From NCBI GenBank assembly GCA_047611265.1, contig JBLFWM010000002.1:124001-188000 (forward strand): 64,000 nt of DNA. Reading direction: 5' to 3'. This document shows, piece after piece, positions 42,386 through 49,758 of this stretch. The notes below the pieces were generated by a model that was not told where the DNA came from, did not search any database, and worked only from the letters and a program-made list of their open reading frames with translations. The position numbers and the translations under genes are program-made. Positions within the stretch are counted from its first letter, which is position 1, and the number at the start of each line of letters is the position of its first letter. Source of the stretch: GCA-2698665 sp047611265. GTDB lineage: Bacteria; Pseudomonadota; Gammaproteobacteria; GCA-002705445; GCA-002716945.

Positions 42386-42583
42386 CTATTTCTCCTCAAT
42401 CCATGCCATTTGAATAGCTTCTAATATCCTCTCATTTGATTTCATCGGATCATCATTGAAGTCAGCTAAATCACAAACCCAAGAATGTAAGTCTGTAAAC
42501 CTAATGGTTAATGGATCTGTATCTGGGTGCTTTTCATCCAACGCAATTGCTATATCAAGAGTGTCTGTCCATTTAATATCCAT
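42386..42583 (-). CDS. iscX: Fe-S assembly accessory protein IscX
   Basis: Small acidic protein that binds IscS and iron and modulates cluster synthesis. The 65 residues have DIKWTDTLDIAIALDEKHPD, the TDPLTIRFTDLHSWV motif and EAIQMAWIEE, all diagnostic. It overlaps the fdx stop by one base. In E. coli it competes with other partners on IscS; its usual partner IscU is not encoded nearby. Confidence 0.95.
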   Translation of the reverse strand: MDIKWTDTLDIAIALDEKHPDTDPLTIRFTDLHSWVCDLADFNDDPMKSNERILEAIQMAWIEEK

Positions 42584-42921
42584 TAATGTCTCTCGGAGGC
42601 ATGATTTATCGTATATTTAGGAATTTCAACAGTAATATCATTGTCATTTAATAGGGCTTGGCAACTTAAGCGAGAATTTGGCTGTAAGCTCCATGCTTTA
42701 TCAAGATAATCGTCTTCATCTTCAGTAGCACCATCTAATGACTCTAAACCCTTAACCACATACACATGGCAGGTCGTGCAAGCGCATGATAACTCACATG
42801 CATGCTCAAGAGGTATTCCGTTGTCAAGAGCTGCTCTACAGATACTAGTTCCCTTTGGAGCTTCTATTATAGCGCCATCTGGGCATACATCTTTGTTAGG
42901 TAAAAAAGTTATCTTTGGCAT
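42583..42921 (-). CDS. fdx: ISC-type 2Fe-2S ferredoxin
   Basis: Electron donor for Fe-S assembly. The 112 residues have ligands C42, C48, C51 and C87 in HACELSCACTTCHVYV and LSCQALL, the adrenodoxin-type pattern of E. coli Fdx, with an extra Cys46 also found there. It lies between hscA (6 nt) and iscX (1 nt overlap). Confidence 0.96.
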   Translation of the reverse strand: MPKITFLPNKDVCPDGAIIEAPKGTSICRAALDNGIPLEHACELSCACTTCHVYVVKGLESLDGATEDEDDYLDKAWSLQPNSRLSCQALLNDNDITVEIPKYTINHASERH

Positions 42922-42927
42922 TTCGTT

Positions 42928-44769
42928 TTACAGTATATCATCAATACCCTTGCCTGCAATCAGAGACTTAATGCTTCTGTTCATTCTTCTCTCTACATAA
43001 AATTCTGATGATTTTTCTATGTTTTCAATTTTTTGAATAATTAAAGTAGAGTCATCTGATGTTAAAGTATTTCTTAAATCATCAAGATTTCTAGTTATTT
43101 CTGACAATTCATATTTTGATAATAATTCATCCCCATCATTAGCCAACGCTTGTTCTAATGCATATACAACTCTTTTCCCTTCTACTATCGACTCATTTAA
43201 CTTTCTAGATCTCATATCACCTTCTGCATTAGTGTTTGAGTCCTCAATCATTTCAGTGATGTCCTTATCGGATAATCCATACGAAGGCTTAACTTCTATG
43301 GAAGAAGAGGTTCCAGATATTTTTTCTGTTGCTGTAACAGAAAGGATTCCATCTGCATCAATTTGAAATTGAACATCAATTCTAGGGGCTCCTGATATCA
43401 TTGGGGGGATATTTTTTAAAGTTAATTTACTCAGTGAATTACAATCATCAACAAGCTCTCTTTCTCCTTGTATGATATGAATTAAAAGTTGAGATTGTCC
43501 ATCTTTAAAAGTTGTAAAGGTTTTCGTGGCTTGTATAGGAATCGGCGTATTTCTAGTAATAATTTTTTCTGATAAACCTCCATAAGTCTCAATCCCAAGA
43601 GAAAGCGGCAAGACATCTAGTAAAAGAATATTTTCTTTACTATTACCAGATAAAATAGCTGCTTGTATTGCAGCTCCATGGGCAACAACTTTGTCAGGAT
43701 CAATATCATTTAATACATTGCATTGATATTTTTTTTCCAACATCTCTTTAACTAAAGGTATCCGTGTAGTACCACCAACTAATACAATATTTTTAATATC
43801 GGATATTAATATATTTGATGCATTTAGTGCATTATCAACTACCTCGATAGTTTTTCTTATTAATGGCTCTATCAATAATAGAAATTGTTGTCTAGTCAAG
43901 GTGATCGAGTTTCCATCAAGGATATACTTTGCTGAATTCTCAGTAGACAATGATTCTTTGAGCGAGCAAGAAATTCTTTTTAATCTAGAGTTAGAAATAT
44001 CATTTAAAAAAGAATATTTTTCTCTAAGCCATGAGTTTAATTTAAAATCTATATCGTCACCGCCAAGACAAGTATCTCCATCTGTTGATAAAACTTTAAA
44101 TATCCCTTTTTCTAAAGTTAATACAGATACATCGAAAGTTCCTCCACCAAAGTCATATATTATAAACGACTCATTATCATTTGATTCTAAACCATATGCC
44201 AAAGCTGCAGCTGTTGGCTCATTCAAGAGTCTCAAGACATTAATGCCTGCTAGTTTAGCAGCGTTCTTAGTGGCTTGTCTCTGTACATCATTAAAATAAG
44301 CAGGGACTGTTATAACTGCCCCTTCCAATACCCTATTCTCTGCCAACTCTGCAGTAACTTTTAAATGTGAAAGTATTTTGGAGGATATATCCACGGCAGT
44401 ATATTCTTTGTTATTAAATATCATACATGGCATATTTGAGGTATCAGACATAGATAAAGGGGTACTAAAATTTAGTATTTCTGGATCAATTTGTTCGATA
44501 GACTGGCCTATAATTCTTTTGATAGACGAAACTATATTCACATCATTGTTATCAAAATAATCAGATGTTTGATTGCCTACAATAATATTGTCATCTTTTG
44601 TTATGCCTACAACTGAAGGTATCATCGGTGACCCATTATCATTATATAATTTTAAAGAACTATCATATGTTCCAATTAATGAATTTGTGGTGCCCAAGTC
44701 AATACCAACAACAAACTTCTTTAGTTCATCATTTGACTTTAATGGATCAGATATCTGTAATAGACTCAT
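42928..44769 (-). CDS. hscA: Hsp70-type chaperone HscA
   Basis: Specialised Hsp70 that works with HscB to release clusters from IscU. The 613 residues have VGIDLGTTNSLIGTY, ITVPAYFNDVQRQATKNAAK, NEPTAAALAYGLESND, IIYDFGGGTFDVSVL, VGGTTRIPLVKEML, and the substrate domain starting LLDVLPLSLGIETYGG. Its known client in other bacteria is the LPPVK loop of IscU, which is not encoded in this operon. It overlaps the hscB stop by four bases. Confidence 0.95.
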   Translation of the reverse strand: MSLLQISDPLKSNDELKKFVVGIDLGTTNSLIGTYDSSLKLYNDNGSPMIPSVVGITKDDNIIVGNQTSDYFDNNDVNIVSSIKRIIGQSIEQIDPEILNFSTPLSMSDTSNMPCMIFNNKEYTAVDISSKILSHLKVTAELAENRVLEGAVITVPAYFNDVQRQATKNAAKLAGINVLRLLNEPTAAALAYGLESNDNESFIIYDFGGGTFDVSVLTLEKGIFKVLSTDGDTCLGGDDIDFKLNSWLREKYSFLNDISNSRLKRISCSLKESLSTENSAKYILDGNSITLTRQQFLLLIEPLIRKTIEVVDNALNASNILISDIKNIVLVGGTTRIPLVKEMLEKKYQCNVLNDIDPDKVVAHGAAIQAAILSGNSKENILLLDVLPLSLGIETYGGLSEKIITRNTPIPIQATKTFTTFKDGQSQLLIHIIQGERELVDDCNSLSKLTLKNIPPMISGAPRIDVQFQIDADGILSVTATEKISGTSSSIEVKPSYGLSDKDITEMIEDSNTNAEGDMRSRKLNESIVEGKRVVYALEQALANDGDELLSKYELSEITRNLDDLRNTLTSDDSTLIIQKIENIEKSSEFYVERRMNRSIKSLIAGKGIDDIL

Positions 44770-45281
44770 ATTTTTTTTATCTCAAGGAGTTCGTTAACAT
44801 TATTCATATAAAATCTTAGTTTTGAAAAATTAATCCACATTTCCTCAAAATCACTATTATTAAGTGATTTTTTAATCTTTGCAATTATTTGTTTTAATAA
44901 TTTATTAACATCTAGCAAGCTCTTTTCGATCAAAGCATTGTCTGGACTATTTTTCATTTCCTCTATCAGCTCACTATATTCAATTTGTTCTTGCAAAAAA
45001 TTAATATCATTTATAGTTTTAGACTCATCTTTATTAAAATTATTAATTTTTAATATATATTCAACACGCGACACAATATCACCAAGAGTTTTATGGCCAT
45101 CATTTATATGAGATGATATTTGAAGAGCTAAGCGTTTCTCAAAATCAGTCGAATTTATATACTTATCAGGATGAAATTGACTCTGCAATAGTTTCGCTGT
45201 TTGATCTAATTCAAATTTATTTAAATCTACAGCAACATCAACATCAAATAGTTCAAAAAAGTTCTTTTTCAATATATCCAT
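44766..45281 (-). CDS. hscB: J-type co-chaperone HscB
   Basis: Delivers IscU to HscA and stimulates its ATPase. The 171 residues have a J domain with HPDK at 37-40 (LLQSQFHPDKYINS) and a C-terminal helical bundle (about 85-171) that binds IscU in other species. It overlaps iscA by one base and hscA by four. Sequence is divergent but the domain order and position are clear. Confidence 0.93.
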   Translation of the reverse strand: MDILKKNFFELFDVDVAVDLNKFELDQTAKLLQSQFHPDKYINSTDFEKRLALQISSHINDGHKTLGDIVSRVEYILKINNFNKDESKTINDINFLQEQIEYSELIEEMKNSPDNALIEKSLLDVNKLLKQIIAKIKKSLNNSDFEEMWINFSKLRFYMNNVNELLEIKKI

Positions 45282-45604
45282 TAAACATTAAAGCTTTCGC
45301 CACATCCGCATTTATCTTTTACATTTGGATTATTAAATTTAAAACCTTCGTTGAGACCTTCTTTACCAAAATCAAGCTCTGTACCTTTCAAATAAACATA
45401 ACTTTTAGGATTTATAATTAGTTTAATCCCATTATCTTCAAAAACTTTATCGTCATTTTCTACTTTATCAGCAAACTCAATTACATATGCTAGGCCTGAG
45501 CAACCTGTTGTTTTGACACCTAGCCTTAAACCTATTCCTGTGCCACGTGACATTAAATGTTCATTAACATGTTTTGCAGCAGATTGCGTAATCGTGATAC
45601 TCAT
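45281..45604 (-). CDS. iscA: A-type Fe-S carrier IscA
   Basis: Carries Fe-S clusters to target proteins. The 107 residues have the three conserved cysteines C35 (TTGCSGLAYV), C99 and C101 (CGCGESF), in the E. coli numbering. The ATG lies only 4 nt after the iscS stop and has no Shine-Dalgarno. In other genomes iscU (about 390 nt) sits between iscS and iscA; it is absent here. Confidence 0.96.
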   Translation of the reverse strand: MSITITQSAAKHVNEHLMSRGTGIGLRLGVKTTGCSGLAYVIEFADKVENDDKVFEDNGIKLIINPKSYVYLKGTELDFGKEGLNEGFKFNNPNVKDKCGCGESFNV

Positions 45605-45608
45605 ATTT

Positions 45609-46823
45609 TTAGTGTGCTGCCCATTTTACTGATTTTAAGTCAATGCCATCTTTATACATATCCCAAAGTGGTGATAACGCGCGTAATTTTGTTACAGCAT
45701 CTTTTAATAAACGAATAGAGGTTTTTATTTCCTCTTCTGTAGTGTACTTACCTATAGTCATTCTAATAGAGCTATGTGCCAATTCATCATCACGACCTAA
45801 AGCTCTTAATACATAACTAGGTTCTAAACTGGCAGACGTACATGCTGAGCCTGAAGAAACTGCCATCCCTTTAATTGCCATTATCAAACTCTCTCCCTCT
45901 ACATAATTAAAACTGACATTTAAATTTCCAGGAATACGTTGATCTAAATCACCATTTAAATAAATTTCTTCCATATCTTTGAGGCCATTCCATAAAATAT
46001 CTCTCAACTTTTTAATTCTCTCATTATCAACATCCATTTCTTCTTTAGCAAACCTGAAAGCTTCTCCCATTCCCACAATCTGATGAGTTGGGAGTGTTCC
46101 CGACCTAAATCCTCTCTCATGTCCGCCACCATGCATTTGAGCCTGTATTCTCACTCTAGGCTTTCTACGAATATAAAGAGCTCCGATGCCTTTTGGTCCA
46201 TAAGCCTTGTGTGCTGAGAGTGAACAAAGATCAATGTTAAATTTATGTACATCAATTTCAACTTTGCCAGGGCTCTGTGCTGCATCAACATGGAATAATA
46301 TATCATTTTCTTTGCACATTTTTCCTATAGCTTCCATATCTTGTATTACACCAATTTCATTATTCACATGCATAATAGATATCAAGGTTGTTGTAGGCTT
46401 AATTGCGCCTCTCAACACTTCTAAGTCTACCAATCCATTATCTTTTGGGTCTAAATATGTAACTTCAAAACCTTCTGATTCTAGAAATCTCATTGTATCT
46501 AAAACCGCCTTATGTTCAGTGGTTAATGTAATGAGGTGGTTTCCTTTGCTCTTGTTAAAATAAGCAGCGCCTTTAATAGCCAAGTTATCAGATTCTGTGG
46601 CACCACTTGTCCAGACTATTTCTCGTTTATCAGCATTAAGTAGATTAGCAACATTGATTCTAGCCTCGTCAATTAATTTTTCACTATCCCATCCATAAGG
46701 GTGCGATCTTGATGCAGGATTACCAAACGTTCCTTTAACAGTTAAACATTCCAGCATACTCTTAGCTACTCTTTCATCGACTGGTGTCGTTGCTGAATAA
46801 TCAAGATATATTGGCATACTCAT
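45609..46823 (-). CDS. iscS: Cysteine desulfurase IscS
   Basis: PLP enzyme that supplies sulfur for Fe-S clusters and tRNA thiolation. The start at 46823 gives MSMPIYLDYSATTPVDERV (404 residues, as in E. coli) with AAGGA 7 nt upstream; an in-frame ATG at 46862 lies inside iscR and is rejected. Motifs are HVDAAQSPGKVEID, the PLP lysine in SLSAHKAYGPKGIGALY, and the catalytic Cys loop SSGSACTSASLEPSYVL. It ends KSVKWAAH, the usual C-terminus that binds IscU. Confidence 0.97.
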   Translation of the reverse strand: MSMPIYLDYSATTPVDERVAKSMLECLTVKGTFGNPASRSHPYGWDSEKLIDEARINVANLLNADKREIVWTSGATESDNLAIKGAAYFNKSKGNHLITLTTEHKAVLDTMRFLESEGFEVTYLDPKDNGLVDLEVLRGAIKPTTTLISIMHVNNEIGVIQDMEAIGKMCKENDILFHVDAAQSPGKVEIDVHKFNIDLCSLSAHKAYGPKGIGALYIRRKPRVRIQAQMHGGGHERGFRSGTLPTHQIVGMGEAFRFAKEEMDVDNERIKKLRDILWNGLKDMEEIYLNGDLDQRIPGNLNVSFNYVEGESLIMAIKGMAVSSGSACTSASLEPSYVLRALGRDDELAHSSIRMTIGKYTTEEEIKTSIRLLKDAVTKLRALSPLWDMYKDGIDLKSVKWAAH

Positions 46824-46824
46824 A

Positions 46825-47292
46825 TTACTTTCCTTGTCTTTGATTATGACTGACATTTTCACTCTCCCTTAAAAATATTATGTTTTTAACATCTTCTCTT
46901 AATGCTATATCACCTAAGTTAATTCCTTGCATGTATTTATTAATTATACTATTTAAATCTGTCCATATAAAATGTGTTAAGCAGGGCTTTTCATTAATAC
47001 AATTCATAGCTCCTCCACACTGAGTTTGATCTATATTTTCATCTACAGCAGTTATTATATCCAGAAGGTTAATCTCTGAGGGTATTTTATTTAAAATATA
47101 TCCTCCTCCAGGACCTCTCACGCTTTTAACTAAACCCGACAATCTAAGTTTAGAAAACAACTGTTCCAAATAAGATAAAGAGATATTTTGTCTTTTAGAG
47201 ACATCTTTGAGTCTTACGGGTTCTATAGTTCCGTTAAGCCTCAGATCAACCATTGCGATTATGGCATATCTTCCTTTTGTTGTTAATTTCAT
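46825..47292 (-). CDS. iscR: Fe-S cluster-sensing repressor IscR
   Basis: Rrf2-family regulator of the isc operon. The 155 residues have a winged helix (MKLTTKGRYAIIAMVDLRL, ISLSYLEQLFSKLRLSGLV, VRGPGGGYIL). Cluster ligands C92, C98, C104 and H107 are at the E. coli positions, so it should bind a 2Fe-2S cluster. No Shine-Dalgarno precedes the ATG; a sigma70 promoter lies so close that the mRNA should be leaderless. The iscS start follows its stop by one base. Confidence 0.95.
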   Translation of the reverse strand: MKLTTKGRYAIIAMVDLRLNGTIEPVRLKDVSKRQNISLSYLEQLFSKLRLSGLVKSVRGPGGGYILNKIPSEINLLDIITAVDENIDQTQCGGAMNCINEKPCLTHFIWTDLNSIINKYMQGINLGDIALREDVKNIIFLRESENVSHNQRQGK

Positions 47293-47327
47293 GGGTTAAT
47301 TATGCAATAACCCAGTGTTCTTATCAA
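47293..47327 (-). promoter_or_regulatory. iscR: iscR promoter, apparently leaderless, with overlapping inverted repeat
   Basis: TTGATA (47322-47327) and CATAAT (47299-47304) are exactly 17 nt apart, five of six matches each. Only TAACCC separates the -10 box from the ATG, which puts the expected transcription start at the start codon. GGGTTA/TAACCC arms (47308-47313 and 47293-47298) flank the -10 box and could be an operator. Confidence 0.6.
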
Positions 47328-48041
47328 CTACTTATTAAGCTTTTTATTGATTGAATTAAGCATTCCAAGCAACATATTAACCTCATCAGATTCAAGGTTA
47401 GCCTTATTGAACAATATATATATTTTTTTTGTCAGAGATTTAGAATTTTTAATACTCATGAATTTTGTTTGACCCATAAGAGTAATCAGAGACTCAATGA
47501 AATAATTTTTTTCTTTAGCTGTTGCGCGAATAACAGGCTTCTTTTTATTAGATATATGTGTATCTGAGTGTTTATAGAACTCATAAGTAATAAGTTGGAC
47601 GGCTGCTGATAAATTAAGAGAACTATAATCTTCGTGGGTTGGTATTGAAACTATAAAATCACATTTGAGTAAATCACTATTTGATAAACCAGATGACTCA
47701 TTCCCAAAAATGATATTATATTTAAGATTATTATCTGACAGCACATAATCAACACATTCATTAACGCTTAATGTTGGAATAGAAGCCTTTCTTGTTCTTA
47801 CCGAAAGACCAATATTTATGTTAGCACTTGCAACAGCATCATCAAGATTGGAAAACACTTTAGCTTTTTTAAGAACATCAATGCAGCCGACTGCTAATGC
47901 ATCAGATTTTACTGATGGAAATTCCTTAGGGTTAACTAAAAGTAATTTTTTAAAACCCATGGTCTTCATCGCCCTAGCGGTAGAACCGATATTTCCCGGA
48001 TGTGACGTATTAACCAAAACTATATGAACATTTGAAAACAT
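47328..48041 (-). CDS. trmJ: tRNA (cytidine/uridine-2'-O)-methyltransferase TrmJ
   Basis: SPOUT methyltransferase for position 32 of tRNA. The 237 residues have IVLVNTSHPGNIGSTARAMK, IIFGNESSGLSNSDLLKCDF and IPTHEDYSSLNLSAAVQLIT, the three SpoU motifs, and a C-terminal helical extension. It is divergent from suhB and upstream of iscR, as in E. coli. cysE, between trmJ and iscR in Pseudomonas, is missing. Confidence 0.93.
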   Translation of the reverse strand: MFSNVHIVLVNTSHPGNIGSTARAMKTMGFKKLLLVNPKEFPSVKSDALAVGCIDVLKKAKVFSNLDDAVASANINIGLSVRTRKASIPTLSVNECVDYVLSDNNLKYNIIFGNESSGLSNSDLLKCDFIVSIPTHEDYSSLNLSAAVQLITYEFYKHSDTHISNKKKPVIRATAKEKNYFIESLITLMGQTKFMSIKNSKSLTKKIYILFNKANLESDEVNMLLGMLNSINKKLNK

Positions 48042-48079
48042 ATTGTAGTATTATGGATATTTTACTGAATTAAAACAAT

Positions 48080-48859
48080 ATGCAACCAAGATTAAATATA
48101 GCATTAAAAGCATGTAGATCAGCTTCAGAGATCATCACAAAGATATATAAGTCCAAAGATCAAGACGAACTAAGGTCTTATGACAAGATTGGTGACTTAC
48201 TATACAAGCATATAGCAGATGTTATTGCCGAATCTTACCCCTATGGTGATGATGATATATTAGGACCATCATATGTAGACAGAGAAATAATAGAGAGTGT
48301 TACTAGCAATGAAAATATCACATCCAGCATTGATAGTGATGATGATAAATGCATATGGGTAATCAACCCTCTTGATAGCTATGAGAACTTTGCTAATAAA
48401 TTTCCTTTGTTTAACATCACTATTACAATATTTCAAAAAGGTATAGCGCAAGCAGCTATAATATTTAATCCTGTCCAAGATGAACTAGTAACAGCAATAA
48501 AGGGTGAAGGTGCATTATATGAGAATACTAAAATACGGAATAGAAGCCTGTCTAAAACTAAAATACTTTATGTAATTAATAATTCAAAAATAAAACTAAA
48601 TATTGAGAATATGTTAGACGGCAGTGAGAGATTTATAGGCTCTAAATCAACAGAGTTAATATATATGGCATCAGGCAAAATTGACTTAATAGTCTATCCC
48701 CAGATAAATATTTGGGAATCAGCAGCTGGTGTATTAATTTGTAAAGAAGCAGGGGTATTTGTTACAGATTTTGCAGGTGAAGATGATATTTATAATTCTA
48801 AATCATTAATTGCTTCAAAAGAATGGCTTCATAAAAAAATATTGCCTGAACTTAATTAA
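48080..48859 (+). CDS. suhB: SuhB-like inositol-monophosphatase-family protein with degraded metal site
   Basis: By position (divergent from trmJ) and fold this is SuhB. It has 259 residues and begins MQPRLNIALKACRSASEIIT. The enzyme motif DPLDGT is NPLDSY here (96-101): the first metal-binding Asp is Asn, and Gly-Thr are Ser-Tyr. The upstream EES glutamate motif is replaced by ILGPSYVD (60-67), and the WD of the late motif is WE (212-213, NIWESAAGVLICKEAG). Only D99 of the usual acidic ligands remains. In E. coli SuhB also acts in rRNA antitermination with NusA, a role not needing catalysis. I infer that this protein has kept only such a role. It overlaps the secF stop by 4 bases. Confidence 0.85.
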   Translation: MQPRLNIALKACRSASEIITKIYKSKDQDELRSYDKIGDLLYKHIADVIAESYPYGDDDILGPSYVDREIIESVTSNENITSSIDSDDDKCIWVINPLDSYENFANKFPLFNITITIFQKGIAQAAIIFNPVQDELVTAIKGEGALYENTKIRNRSLSKTKILYVINNSKIKLNIENMLDGSERFIGSKSTELIYMASGKIDLIVYPQINIWESAAGVLICKEAGVFVTDFAGEDDIYNSKSLIASKEWLHKKILPELN

Positions 48860-49758
48860 AGATCCTTTCTATGCTCGGCATTTGCACCTAAAAAATATAG
48901 GCTTGTACTTGCTACGAATATAGATGAATAAGTACCTACTAAAATCCCAATCATCATTGCTAAAGCAAAATACTCTACTGCTGACCCACCTAATACGTAT
49001 AAAGATATCAAAACAAACATTGTGGTTAAAGAAGTAATAAGGGTTCTAGTTAATGTCTGATTTATTGAAATATTTAATATATATTCATAAGAATCAGTTT
49101 TAACTATATTAATATTTTCTCTAATACGATCATATACAACGATAGTATCGTTCAATGAATATCCAATTACTGCTAATATTGCCGAAAGGACGCTTAAGTC
49201 AAATTCAATCTGGAAGAGGGAAAAGAATCCTAAAGTTATAATTACATCATGAATTAAAGCTATAATAGCCCCAACACCAAAAAGTAATTCAAATCTAAAA
49301 CCAATATAGACGAGTATGCTTAATAGAGCCACCAACATTGCCCACTCTCCTTTCTCTCTGAGCTCGTCTCCAATCTGAGCCCCAACAAATTCTAATTTGA
49401 GTATCTCAAAAGGGTGCGTCTCAGATAAAGCATCTACAAGAAATATATTAACAGAGTCTTTATTAAAATTACTTTCTTCCTTAAGTTTAATAATTATTTC
49501 ATTATTAGAACCAAATGACTGCATAACAGAGTCAGTAATTCCATTCTCTTCAAACGCAGACCTTATCTCGGAAATATTAACTTCTTTTTCAAATTTTAAT
49601 TGAACAATATAGCCGCTAGAGAAATCAATTCCCCAGTTCAAACCTTTGGTCATGAAACTAGCTAAGCTGACTATTATTAAAAAAGCTGATATAACAATCG
49701 CAATTTTTTTTTGTCCCAAGAAATTATAGTTAAGAGATGAACTAATAAGCTTAAACAT
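48856..49758 (-). CDS. secF: Protein translocase subunit SecF
   Basis: With SecD uses proton motive force to pull exported proteins. The 300 residues have six predicted transmembrane segments, a periplasmic domain after the first (RGLNWGIDFSSGYIVQLKF-type, GLNWGIDFSSGYIV), and conserved GYSLNDTIVVYDRIREN and TLTRTLITSLTT. It overlaps secD by one base and is convergent with suhB. Confidence 0.97.
   Translation of the reverse strand: MFKLISSSLNYNFLGQKKIAIVISAFLIIVSLASFMTKGLNWGIDFSSGYIVQLKFEKEVNISEIRSAFEENGITDSVMQSFGSNNEIIIKLKEESNFNKDSVNIFLVDALSETHPFEILKLEFVGAQIGDELREKGEWAMLVALLSILVYIGFRFELLFGVGAIIALIHDVIITLGFFSLFQIEFDLSVLSAILAVIGYSLNDTIVVYDRIRENINIVKTDSYEYILNISINQTLTRTLITSLTTMFVLISLYVLGGSAVEYFALAMMIGILVGTYSSIFVASTSLYFLGANAEHRKDL

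Noticed and set aside
45605..45608. A hidden or out-of-frame iscU remnant between iscS and iscA.
   Set aside because: Only four bases separate the two genes and both are full length, so there is no room for a remnant.
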